The position numbers were made by a program, and so were the translations under genes. This document shows, piece after piece, positions 22,794-32,379 of a stretch of 32,455 bases of DNA; positions within the stretch are counted from its first letter, which is position 1; each line of letters opens with the position of its first letter. The notes under the pieces were generated by a model that saw only the letters and a list, made by a program, of their open reading frames with translations, searched no databases and was not told where the DNA came from. The DNA comes from Rhizopus sp. PT2906. Lineage: Eukaryota; Mucoromycota; Mucoromycetes; Mucorales; Rhizopodaceae. The stretch spans positions 1-32,455 of the forward strand of contig JAMYHX010000495.1 of the NCBI GenBank assembly GCA_025529335.1, in the 5' to 3' direction.

Positions 22794-23117
22794 ATGCAAA
22801 TCAAGCTTGTTATTCTTACTATATGTGCTTTTCTTGCCGCTACTGGCTTTGCTCTTCCTGCTCCTCAGATGCAGCCTGCTTCTAACCCTGTTCCTGGTGG
22901 TGAAATAGCTCATTCTGCTTTTGATGCCAATGGTGCTCCTGAGGATATTAATGAAAGTGTTGGAGCTATATCCTTGGATGATTTCACTGACATGCAAGAT
23001 GAAGAAAGCAATCCTGACACTGAAGAAACTCTATTGCAAAGATCGCCTTTGTTTTCATTAGCCTACATTGCACGCAAACGCATAAGGCCACGACCAACAA
23101 AACCAGCAGCAGTTTAA
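22794..23117 (+). CDS. Small secreted protein, 107 aa
   Basis: The ATG at 22794 starts MQIKLVILTICAFLAATGFA, a clear signal peptide with likely cleavage near ALP-AP. The mature part is Pro/Ala-rich then acidic (DFTDMQDEESNPDTEE), and the end is strongly basic (ARKRIRPRPTKPAAV) with a KR site that a Kex2-type protease could cut. Such an acidic propeptide plus basic C-terminal peptide is the layout of processed secreted peptides, but nothing identifies a function. Single exon, two Met only, no Cys in the mature part, so it is not a Cys-rich effector. Confidence 0.65.
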   Translation: MQIKLVILTICAFLAATGFALPAPQMQPASNPVPGGEIAHSAFDANGAPEDINESVGAISLDDFTDMQDEESNPDTEETLLQRSPLFSLAYIARKRIRPRPTKPAAV

Positions 23118-24281
23118 AGAAGCTTCATAGTGTCAGAATATAAAATATCAATAAAATTCTTTTTACTACATATATTTTAATCTTTTTGCTTCTATGCGTC
23201 ATTAAAAAGTGATAAGGGCATATATGCTTGAATTGAAAAGGTTCAAACATGAAATTTTACTGTACGCTATTGCCTTTCCGGTAGAACGGACAGTATCAAA
23301 TGGTCAGTAACCAAAGTGCATAATCGACATTGAAAAACTTGCCAAGTTAAGAGAGGTACCCATAAGTCAATGCTTTGAATAAATGAAATACGAATGCTGT
23401 ATTGATCATCTGCTGAAGACATAGACATAGTAGCTGTGGTATAAAGCTAGATTGCGGACTAGTGGGGTCGGAGAAGGTTTTTCTTTTCGATATCCTCTTT
23501 CAGCTTAGGCATACTTTGTAAGCTTTACTTTGATTGAGCAGAGTTAATATCTGATTAGCCATGGAATGAAGTATCTAATAGGTTGAAATGTTTTAAGCTT
23601 TATTTTTATAAACCTTCTCAAAGAGCGCCCACAATGGATCAGATAAGATATACAAAGGAGAAAGCACGTTATTTTACTTGTAAATAAGCCTTGAACTTTT
23701 CATCACGATATTTTTCAATATATGCCTCATCATTTTCGAGTATTCACGTAAATTGACCAGTTTGTGCCATGTCAGGATTACAATGTTCTTGATTACAAAA
23801 AAAAAAAAGGTTCAAAGTCAGTCATTGAAATAAAAGTCTACAGCCTGTGCACGTGCAAACTGCTGTTGTAGCTTTATTTCTATTATTGTCCACTACTTCA
23901 CTCCTCATAGAGCACAGAATACGTCTCCTTATTTGCATACAGCCATTATACGTTAACACATACTGTTTTATATAATAGATATATTTTGTATGGTGACTAT
24001 GGCAAACATTCATGTATCACAAGCAGAAAAAGGAAAATGATTCCATTTCAATTACCAGGTATACATTGTATGACATTTTAGTGTAACTTTTCAATGACAT
24101 GTATTGTCAAACAGCTGCTAGGCAACGTGGATAGATTATGGCACAACGGCTGGTCAAGATGCAGGGACTAATAAACTTTGTGCGTGATTCCTTTCACGTT
24201 CTAAAAAACGATGGTCAATGTATATAAAGAAAAGGAGCTTTTCCCCTTTTGCTGTCTGTCAACCCATTTCTTTCTTTTATC
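23118..24281. other. Intergenic region, about 1.2 kb
   Basis: Lies between the small secreted-protein gene and alkaline phosphatase. On the minus strand around 23669-23770 a short coding-like stretch (ending NDEAYIEKYRDEKF and KAYLQ) is interrupted by TGA, and 23480-23580 has another short open stretch; together they may be a decayed gene. A poly-A tract lies at 23799-23810. Confidence 0.4.
24222..24230 (+). promoter_or_regulatory. TATA box of the alkaline phosphatase gene
   Basis: TATATAAAG lies about 60 bases upstream of the ATG at 24282 and is followed by a CT-rich leader (TTCCCCTTTTGC, TTTCTTTT), a common fungal promoter arrangement. Confidence 0.5.
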
Positions 24282-26799
24282 ATGAAAGGACTTCTTGTTG
24301 CTGTTCTTTCTTTAGCTGCTGCTTCCTCTACTGTCTTGGCTGGCGCGCACAATCACCACCAGCAATCTTTTGCCTCAAGACCTGTCGATCCTGAAGGTCA
24401 ATTCCCCCGTTTAGGTGCTTGTCCTGATCCTCATGCTTGTATATTCCCTCCTGATGTGTAAATTAACTTGTACATTGAATATTTGCTATATACTCATGAT
24501 TTACTAGATCAACTTTCCTTCCTGGCGCATATTTTGATTTGAGAGTTGAACTTCATGCCTATGACAAGGATAGATCCAAGCCTACTCCTGCTCCTTACAA
24601 GCACTTTAAGACAACCATTCGCAAGAACAAGGGTAATTGGGTCGATCTCAACAAGTTCTTCAAACTCAAGTCTGAACCTAAACTTGAAAGCTGGAAGTTC
24701 AATTGGACAGATTCAATTGAAACACAATATGCCTCTGATCTTCAAAATGGTCGCAAGCCTGTTGAAGTTGCTGTTGCTTCACGCGCTTGGAGAAAGCTGA
24801 AGCTTACTGAGCCTGGTACCTATGAGGTCAAAGTCCAATATGGACCCAAGAAATCATATACTGTACAATACGAAGTTGTCCAGGTAACACTTTTTTTCTC
24901 TGCTTGCCACGTATAGTTTTAATAACAATGAACATAGCCCAAGAAGCCCAAGAAGAAGGCAAAGAATGTTATTTTGTTTATTTCTGATGGCACCAACGTT
25001 GGTGTAAGTATATAAAGCAGTGTTATTCAATGTTTGAAAGCTCATGATATCATCTAGATGATCACCGCTGCTCGTGCTCTTGCTCGTAAGCACACTTCTG
25101 GTAAATATCACAGCTTGCTTTCATTTGAAGACTTTGATAACCTCGGTCACGTCATTACCAACTCTGTCGACAGTCTTTTGACAGACTCTGCAAATTCTGC
25201 CTCTTCTTATGCTACTGGCCACAAGAGTTCCGTCAATGCTTTAGGTGTTTACGCTGACTCCTCCAGTGATCCCTTCGATGACCCCAAGGTTGAATTGATT
25301 ACCGAATTGATTCGTCGTCGTCAACCCAAGAAAGCCATTGGTATTGTCTCTACTGCTTATGGCCAAGATGCTACTCCCTCTGCCTTCATCTCTCACACTC
25401 GTCAAAGACATACTGCTGCTGAAATCACAGATCAACTCTTGCACGGTGTTCATAACTGGACTAAGGCTGGTAAGTCCCCTATATTATTTTTGTTGCTCAA
25501 TCTCACATTCAATAGTTCTTCCTGATGTCTGGTTAACTGGTGGTGCCGAATACTTCAAGGGCTCCAAAGCCTTAAATGGCAATGATTATTACAAGGACTT
25601 CAAGAAGGCCGGTTACAACCTTGTTTTCAACAAGAAGGAACTCTTGTCTAATAAGAAGAAGAATGACAAGCTCTTGGGTGTCTTCCGCACTGGCAACCTT
25701 GACGTGTAAAGTATTAAATATCTCTATAAAAAAAGCCTCACATCTAACCTTGACATCGTCTATAGTTGGTTTGAAAGAAACATGTATGTCAACAACACTG
25801 TTGGCAACAAGGCTCGCCCTGACTTGAGCGGCAAGGACGCTTTAGGCTCTGAACAACCCGGTCTCTCTGATATGACGATTGCTGCTTTGGAAGTCTTGAA
25901 GAAGCGTGGTGGTGACCATGGTTTCTTCATGATGTCTGAGGCCGCCTCTGTTGATAAGCAACTTCACACATTCGATTTCCCTCGTGCTTGGGCTGAACTT
26001 ATTGAACTTGATGTCACTATCAAGAACACCATCAAATGGCTCAAGGTAAAAATATACTCTTTTGTTTATTGGAGGAGCTATTAACAAATTCAAAATAGAA
26101 AAATGGCGAATATGAAGATACCTTGATTCTTGTTACTGCTGACCACGCTCACTCCTTTGACGTTTGGGGTACTATTGATCAAAACTATATCCGTAACCAC
26201 AATAGCAATGGTGAGATGCGTAACTCCATTGGTACTTATGCACGTGCTGGCTTCCCTGGCTACTTTGATAAAAACAACGATGGCTTCCCTGATAACTTTG
26301 TAAGTGCCTAAACTCTTTAAAGAAAAAAAAAATCTAATAATTTCCTCTAGTCTCCCAAGATCACATTGGCTGCTGGTACATCTAATGGTCCTGACCATTT
26401 TGAAGCATGGCAAACTACTACCAAGGGTCCTCGTAACCCCACTGTTAAAGATAAGAATGGCCATTACATTGGTAACCCCAATGATGCCGCCGGAAAGAAT
26501 GGAGGTAAGATATTATGCATATATACATGATGAATGCCATAACTCACTTTAACCTTAGCTGGTCTTCCATGGAGCGGTAACCTTCCTCATGACCATGATC
26601 AAGGCGTTCACTCTATGAGTGATGTCTTTATTTATTCTAATGGTAAGACGATATGATATCTCCCAAAAGATCATAGCTGACTTCATTTTCTCCCATAGGT
26701 CCTAGCTCAGATCTTTTCAAAAAGACATTTGAAAACTGGGATCTTTTCTTCAAGATGGCTGAAGCCATGGACTTGCAAAGACCTGGCAAGGACGAATAG
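24282..26799 (+). CDS. Secreted alkaline phosphatase, 679 aa
   Basis: Ten predicted exons: 24282-24457, 24508-24883, 24938-25003, 25058-25469, 25516-25705, 25766-26045, 26099-26299, 26351-26504, 26559-26642, 26699-26799. Signal peptide MKGLLVAVLSLAAASSTVLA. Residues about 50-184 form an extra N-terminal domain (beta-rich looking, ending GTYEVKVQYG), then the alkaline phosphatase fold. Metal and catalytic residues visible: D201 in FISDGTNVG, nucleophile S250 in LLTDSANSA, E465/D470/H474 in MSEAASVDKQLH, D515/H516 in VTADHAHS, and a late His in GVHSMSDVFIYS. It hydrolyses phosphate monoesters outside the cell or in the secretory path to release phosphate. No C-terminal membrane helix or GPI-type tail is seen. 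The second domain before the catalytic core is longer than in bacterial PhoA. Confidence 0.93.
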
Positions 26800-26992
26800 A
26801 CTATTTTTATCTTATTTCTTAATCATTAATCCAATAAACCATATTCTGTCAATATTAACAAATAACATCGAACAATTGAAGGATCTGAAACAACTATTCC
26901 ATTAGCAGCGATATTTGCAAAGAATGATCACAGTTGTCCGAGGTCAGTAAATCCGTGTACACTCGCGCACTTGAGTTTTATAAAACCGGATC

Positions 26993-27653
26993 CTAGCATA
27001 GTTCATTCATCTTGATAAGGATAACAAGCTTGGACATCACTATCTCTTGTTTGAAGGCCCGATAGCTTTTGACGATGTGTAGAGGATGTATAGATTCAGG
27101 ATCGATTTGTGAAACATAGTCATCGGAATGAGCTGATTCCAAGTATGATGTATGGTGATTTTCTTCCTCCATATATCTGTGAACTGATTATAACATTAAA
27201 GAGTAAAAGAGAGCAAATAATGTTTTTATTCAATCACAAACTTAGTGTTCATAATAGCAGAGGTTAGCACGCCTCTTGGGTTATGATATGGTTTTAGGCC
27301 AGTCCTGAATTCTCTTCCCATTGCAAAGTGAGTTTACCATGTTGTCGAACTCTCTTGGACTTTCACACACGTGTGTATATCACGCTTACTCTTTTGGGTT
27401 GTAATTAGGGAATAAGTGTTTTTGACATTAATAAAAAAAATTATAAAAGTGATGATTATTATTACTCTTTCAAAATACTTACGCAATGTTGATTGAATGC
27501 ATAAACGAGTAAATCCAACCCGTTATTCTCTAATAGAAAAACAAACCGGGATACGTATTCAAACGTCGCACCACAGATTGGGCAGGTTGTACTGTGGTTC
27601 TCAGTATCAAATCTAATAATCACGTTTGTCTTTGTCTCATAATAATTATACAT
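26993..27653 (-). pseudogene. Degenerate copy 1 of the orphan family
   Basis: Minus-strand pieces that look like exons: 27653 to about 27485 (TTCPICGATF, ending FNQHC before a GTAAGT donor), a middle part in 27223-27400 that stays open only if one base is dropped near 27318, and 27172-26993 (59 codons, from MEEENHHTSY to MNELC). The middle part is repeated at 27945-28224 with about 75-80 percent identity by eye. The arrangement resembles the gene at 14790-15523, so I take this as a decayed or frameshifted paralogue. CPIC alone is not enough to call a zinc protein. Confidence 0.4.
27223..27500. repeat. Direct repeat unit, copy 1
   Basis: Aligns with 27945-28224 in the same orientation. Shared words include CATTGCAAAGTGAGTTTACCAT and TAATTAGGGAATA (each matched nearly exactly) plus TATTCTTTC-like ends. 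Both inferred coding and inferred intron sequence are conserved, as expected of a DNA duplication. Confidence 0.85.
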
Positions 27654-27944
27654 TTATATATTAATATACCTCTTTTGGTATGTATCACATCACTTTTCTA
27701 TAGGGTTTGGTTTATACTCTTTGATAGTTGCATTGACCACATAAATTGAGTTGCTGTCATCTTTTTCAAGCTTACATATATGCATATGAGTATCACACAT
27801 ATGTATTCATACTTTTTTTAATTATTTCAACTTCAAGTATCCCTTCTATCGTACCTATCGTCTTCATAGTCAACACTCCTAAAGCCTACTCAGTTATCAC
27901 CAACAATCCTTTTTTTTTCCTTCTAGGATAGCAATGACGATTCA

Positions 27945-28224
27945 CTTTTTTTTCAATCACAAGCTTGGTGATCACGATAGCAAAGCTTAATTCGCCTCTG
28001 GGATTACGATAGGATTTTAATCTAATCTTGAATTGTCTTCCATTGCAAAGTGAGTTTACCATGCTGTCAAGCTCTATACTTTACACAATTAAAAATTACT
28101 TTTTTGCTGTGTACATATGCATGTTACATTTACTCCTTTGAGGTATAATTAGGGAATAGGTTTTCCTAAGTAAACGTGATGGCTATTATTCTTTCTAAAT
28201 TTTTACACAATGTTGATGGAATCC
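27945..28224. repeat. Direct repeat unit, copy 2
   Basis: Second copy of the unit at 27223-27500, about 720 bases away. On the minus strand it gives an open stretch containing MVNSLCNGRQFKIRL and RNPRGELSFAIVITK, while copy 1 has a one-base difference that shifts the frame at the same place. Confidence 0.85.
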
Positions 28225-28374
28225 GTTGTAATATTGTTGAACGAATAGCTTTACCTCGGAGACATAAGAATACAAGTAGGCGGAATAAGTCTTTTTATTA
28301 ACAGAGAAAAAAAGAGATTCATGGCAAAAAAAGAAATTTATTTTTAAGTATATGAATAAATATTGTCAACATCT
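27945..28374 (-). pseudogene. Degenerate copy 2 of the orphan family
   Basis: Combines the repeat unit 27945-28224 with 28256-28374, which aligns to the 5' part of the orphan gene at 15403-15531 (shared AAGAATAC, AGAGATTCAT and GCAAAAAA words in order). The frame is interrupted on the minus strand, so this is a relic. Order of the two homologous parts matches the intact gene. Confidence 0.5.
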
Positions 28375-28735
28375 ATGTCTCTTCCCAGAAGAAGGGAAAT
28401 GACGAAAAAATGAACCAAAAGCCCACCTCAAAAAGCTATTGCTTTTTACCTGTGATCAGGGAGCTAAGAAATTACCATAAATGGAAACCAAGGAGGTTAC
28501 GTCTTCCGGTTATTAAGCTAGCCTACGAGCATGTGTTATCCTTCTTCCATTTTATTTCCTATACCTTGCTTGCAATATAGTCAGCACACTGGCTTCACAT
28601 ATTCCATGACACTCCTTTTGATTTTGACACGGTTGTACGCCGAATACAGGTCGCCTTCTCACCCAAGAGGTGGACTAAATGTTTTCCAATCGGAAGAACC
28701 CTCAGGTTATGATTTCTGCTTCGATATGGAAAGAA

Positions 28736-29444
28736 GGAATTTTTTTTCTTTTTCTCTTTACCTCTACCATTTTGAATGGCTGGTACTCTGTTCCCGCATA
28801 ATCATTTGATAACGATACCCAGTTTAGTTACATGCTTTCTTCCTCGGCGAGCTTTCGTTAGCGTGGTGAATCTTATCAGTAGTAGCCACGTACAAAAAGT
28901 AGGGTTTTATGGGGTGTTTTCAGCGGGCTTATCGTGAACAATACCCCTAGCACTGAATGGAGTACCTTTAAGGGGTCTGGTTGCACCTCTGTTATTCATT
29001 ATTTGGTAGACTCTCCCATGCGGGCTGGTAAGCCAACCTCAACGATCGTTATAGGTATAGAGTATGGCCTCACCATAGGCAGTACAGCATCGCGTTCTAT
29101 ACCTGGCGTGACTCCGTTGGTCTAGGGTTATTGACTATATTGGGATCAAGAGTCTATTCTTTTTTTTTCTTCCCCTCCACGTTGCTAGAACAGGTTTTCG
29201 TCCTGTGGGGGATGGATCCAAGCTATATATTGAATAGTTTTGGTGAACGAAGAGTCTAGTTTTTTTTTATGGTTATTTAAATAAAATTCTCTTATTTTTG
29301 CCTTCTTTACAAACTAGTCTTCGTTTGAGATTACTCCATTACTTGTGAAAGTCAATCTAATTTTCCACATGTCAGATTGTAAACTAATAATAAGCCTTAC
29401 TTTATTTAATGGATTCCTCATCTTGTTTTCTCATTAAGATGTTC
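28736..29444 (+). repeat. Structured dispersed repeat A, copy 1
   Basis: About 700 bases, repeated at 30995-31676 in the same orientation. Highly similar core from ACAAAAAGTAGGG (about 28890) to the TCTAG-type end near 29260, more GC-rich than its surroundings. Three hairpins are conserved: 28943-28976, 29053-29104 and 29190-29206. A T-run follows AAGAGTCTATTC at about 29158-29168 in both copies. The plus-strand open frame at 28934-29125 is not preserved in copy 2, which argues against coding. Confidence 0.85.
29053..29104 (+). other. Conserved hairpin in repeat A, copy 1
   Basis: AGGTATAGA (29053-29061) pairs with TCTATACCT (29096-29104), nine base pairs, with an inner GCCT/AGGC stem. In copy 2 the matching stem at 31334-31386 is kept, with one G-C pair changed to G-U. 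Confidence 0.7.
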
Positions 29445-29475
29445 AAAATGAGAAATCAATTTTTCTCTAGCCAGA

Positions 29476-29930
29476 TCAATTAATCAGAAACTGGTCATGC
29501 TGGGTAAAGGGCTCCTGATGCTCACCTCTGTTACTTTTATTTGACGCACCTCCGGATGTAATCGTACTAATACTGAATCTGAACCCTTTGAATGACTTGT
29601 ATGCGTTGCTACGAGGAATCATATGTTGCTTAGCAACCGTTGGCATAGCCATACCTTCTTCCTGCATTAGTACGATAAAAGTCCGAATTTGCTCTTGAGT
29701 GTACTTGTATCGATTTTTATAGTTATTGATAAAACCTTCTGTAGCTCAGAAGAAACTCTCTCAATGGCATCTTCCAACTTTTACTCAGGCACAGGAACTG
29801 TGTCAATATCTGCTAACTTGGTGATATTGTCATATGGAAAAGCGGGGTCTTCAACCACGATTACGTATTCTGAGCCACTTTCTTCATTGACATATGTTTG
29901 AATGGCAGGCTTATAGTTAATAAAATCCAT
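29476..29930 (-). pseudogene. Broken N-terminal part of a DNA transposase
   Basis: From ATG at 29930 the minus strand encodes about 50 residues rich in acidic residues, then a TAA at 29781-29783. After a further frame change it reads YTQEQIRTFIVLMQEEGM and VAKQHMIPRSNAYK, which looks like the helix-turn-helix start of a fungal Tc1/DDE-type transposase, and stops with TGA at 29476-29478. No DDE catalytic core follows; the sequence ends next to repeat A. Family assignment is from the HTH pattern only. Confidence 0.6.
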
Positions 29931-30032
29931 CTTTAACTCTGACGTCTAAACGTATTGGTCTAAGAAACTGCATCATAACCCGGATTGTGATATGTATTGA
30001 ATAAATAAAGAAGTGATAAAGGAAATGTGAAT

Positions 30033-30177
30033 GAGTCTCTATACAACCTCTTTATTGTGCACTAAGACGACAGAGATAGCTTATTATTACTTGAAGACAG
30101 AATAATTATTAAGTAACCGACATGGTTATGGCATTATATATTAATAACATGATTTGTTATCAGTCTCTTTGTATTAT
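30033..30177 (+). repeat. Inverted-repeat arm, partner at 32233-32379
   Basis: Matches the reverse complement of 32233-32379 over its length with one 13-base and one roughly 18-base gap. Shared words include CCTCTTTATT, GAAGACAGAATAATTAT and GGTTATGGCATTATAT-like sequence. It lies 65 bases before a possible transposase fragment. Confidence 0.85.
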
Positions 30178-30242
30178 CCATTCTTAGAGCATAGGCTTAT
30201 AGTGATTTCATATGTTTTAAGTAATTATAGGAATTTTGAAAT

Positions 30243-30521
30243 GTGCAACTGGCTAACAAGCCGTGTAATCAAAGAAGGATTAAACTTGGCAAGATCAGAA
30301 GCCCGGGAAGAATTGTTGAGGCATGTAAAACAGTTGCTGTTGAAAACTATCAAGGATGGATCGAGCATTCTCAAAGCTATTGGGATGGGTGTTGTAATTA
30401 TGAGTATCACCTTCAAGAATGGCGTCTGAAAATATTGGTCAAACAAAAAAAAAAGATGAGAAAAAAAGTTAAAAACGTAGCAAAAAGAAGATTTTGGGAC
30501 TTCATTGACAGCATCATATGA
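30243..30521 (+). pseudogene. Possible C-terminal transposase fragment
   Basis: The open frame ends at TGA 30519-30521 and contains RIVEACKTVAVENYQGWIEH and SYWDGC then a basic tail (KKKMRKKVKNVAKRRFW). This resembles the end of DDE/Tc1-like transposases, where a Glu-Ala-Cys helix is followed by a W-x-x-H motif. It is opposite in strand to the N-terminal fragment at 29476-29930 and not contiguous with it. The start is unclear. Confidence 0.4.
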
Positions 30522-30994
30522 TATCTTTAATAAACCTTTTCCACTCTTCCTTTCTCGAGATTTTTCGCCTAGAAATGATACATTTATCATTAAATCTACA
30601 AAGATATGTTTACTAGTAAAAATAAAAGATATCTATAAAAAGTACAGCAAAGTCAAAAGTCTCTAGCGCCTAGCATTAAAAGAATATTTTGTCTAACCTA
30701 TTTTCATCTCATCTCAAATTACAGACCCGTCTAAAATTTTTTCATTGGCCTTATTTGGTTCTAAAAACAATGTGCTTTCGGATTAAATAACTCTACGGAT
30801 TCTTTATGAAAAAGTGTCAGAAAAGCTTTAAACGATGCATCAGATAAATATCTACAAGTTCATGTAAAGAAACTTGGAGTTTGCTTGTTAAATTACATTC
30901 GTTTTAGGAAATTCCAATTACAAACCAAAAAAATTCAACAACGCCCATAATTTGGGGGGCATATTTTGAACTCTGGATAAAAAGTGCAATTACT
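30522..30994. other. Intergenic, nothing recognised
   Basis: AT-rich sequence between the transposase-like fragment and repeat A copy 2. No open frame of note, no repeat found by eye. Confidence 0.4.
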
Positions 30995-31676
30995 CGAATT
31001 TTTCTTTTTTTTCTTCACCTTTCACATTTTGGATAGTTGGCATTCCTATTCACGCAACGAGGTACAGGTGTCCTATCCTCAACCGCAACCGCAAGTCTTT
31101 ATGATTTCTTGGCGATCTTTTCGTTAATGTGTGAAATATTTGATCATGTAGAGTAGCACGGACAAAAAGTAGGGTTTTTATGGGATGTTTTCAGCGGGCT
31201 TATCGTGAACAATATCCCTAGCGTTGAATAGAGTGCCTTCAAGGGAAGACTCCGCAACCAGGTCGACTCTGTTATTCATTATGTGGTAGACTCTCCACTT
31301 GCGTCCTGGTAGTACGACCTCAGCGACCGTTTTAGGTATAGAGTACGGCCTCACCATAGGTAGTACAGCATTCGCGTTCTATACTTGACGTTGTTTACGC
31401 TGGTCCCGGTGCTATCGACAATTTTGGGCTCAAGGGTCTACTTTTTTTTTTTCCCTCCGCGATGCTAGAACAGGTCTTCGTCCTGTGGGGGATGGATCCG
31501 AGCTATCTTGTATAGTTTGGTGAACGAAGATTCTAGCCCTTTTTATATTATTTAAACGAAAAAATCAATAAAATTGCCTTATTTTTACTTTATGTAAATT
31601 GTCACCAGTCGGATTGTAACCTAATAGTAAGCCTTTGTTTAATGGGTTCCTTATCTTGTTTCTAATAAAGATGTTC
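30995..31676 (+). repeat. Structured dispersed repeat A, copy 2
   Basis: Second copy of the repeat at 28736-29444, roughly 80-85 percent identical in the core. Equivalent hairpins: 31215-31246, 31334-31386 and the AACAGG...CCTGT stem near 31469-31486. It lies inside the interval bounded by the inverted repeats 30033-30177 and 32233-32379. Confidence 0.85.
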
Positions 31677-32232
31677 TAGAGTGTCATTAACGTATAGTCT
31701 TTTTTCGTTCAGTTATAAAATAAATAGGTTATCACCACTAAATATCACAACTTGACTCTTCAAACTTTTGAATTTGTCAAGCTTGATCCTACATTGATTA
31801 CATTGTTTATTAGACGGTTGTACATTTTCAAAATCCCAAAGCAAATTCCTTGCCAGTCATTTTAAAATACACAAAAACAGGCTTACCACCAGCAACAACC
31901 TGCTAGTACTTGAAGATGTCTTATTTACAATTCAAAAAAGCACATTATACTGATGTCAGTGAAAAACAAATGAGCCCAGCACTGTCTCTAAAAAGCAAAT
32001 GTATTCAAATGAGCAATCTGCTACTTCTACTACAAGTGTTAACTATAGTCAAGTATAGTAAATATTCTTCGTCCCAAAGGTAGCCAATTCAGTCATCTTG
32101 TTACATTGCAACACACACAAATAGCTCAATTCAAAAGACAAACATATGGCTTCTCTTCTTCAGATGAATTCGAAGGGCTCGATGACAATATTAATCCTAG
32201 TTATCGTATTTACCCTATAAATACTAAAACTC
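31677..32232 (+). other. Region with short coding-like stretches, no gene assigned
   Basis: A 59-codon open frame starts at ATG 31917, and another stretch around 32106-32294 reads AQFKRQTYGFSSSDEFEGLD. They are in different frames. They could be relics of a repeat-encoded protein, but no family is recognised and the second overlaps the inverted-repeat arm. Confidence 0.25.
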
Positions 32233-32379
32233 ATCGTACAAAGGGACTGACAACAATACATGCTATTAACATATATAACGCCATAACTACATAATTATTC
32301 TGTCTTCATATAAAATGACGCTGTTTGTAACAATGAGCTCTCTCTATCGTCTTGATCTTAATAAAGAGGCTATACACTC
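32233..32379 (-). repeat. Inverted-repeat arm, partner at 30033-30177
   Basis: Inverted copy of 30033-30177. On its outer side it continues directly into the 85-base repeat shared with 1148-1232, so the two matches are parts of one repeat of at least 220 bases. Confidence 0.85.

Noticed and set aside
23480..23770. Minus-strand stretch that might encode a small two-exon protein
   Set aside because: A TGA interrupts the first part and no join gives a convincing protein; noted only as a possible relic.
28531..28809. Plus-strand 92-codon open frame before repeat A
   Set aside because: It runs into repeat A, is not preserved in the second copy and has no recognisable domain.
28934..29125. 63-codon open frame inside repeat A
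   Set aside because: Insertions and stops in copy 2 break it, while hairpins are kept, so coding is unlikely.
28736..31676. Repeat A copies as the two LTRs of a single retrotransposon
   Set aside because: The sequence between them (29445-30994) holds only DNA-transposase-like fragments on opposite strands and no gag, protease, RT or integrase; I also see no matching primer-binding site. Solo LTRs remain possible.
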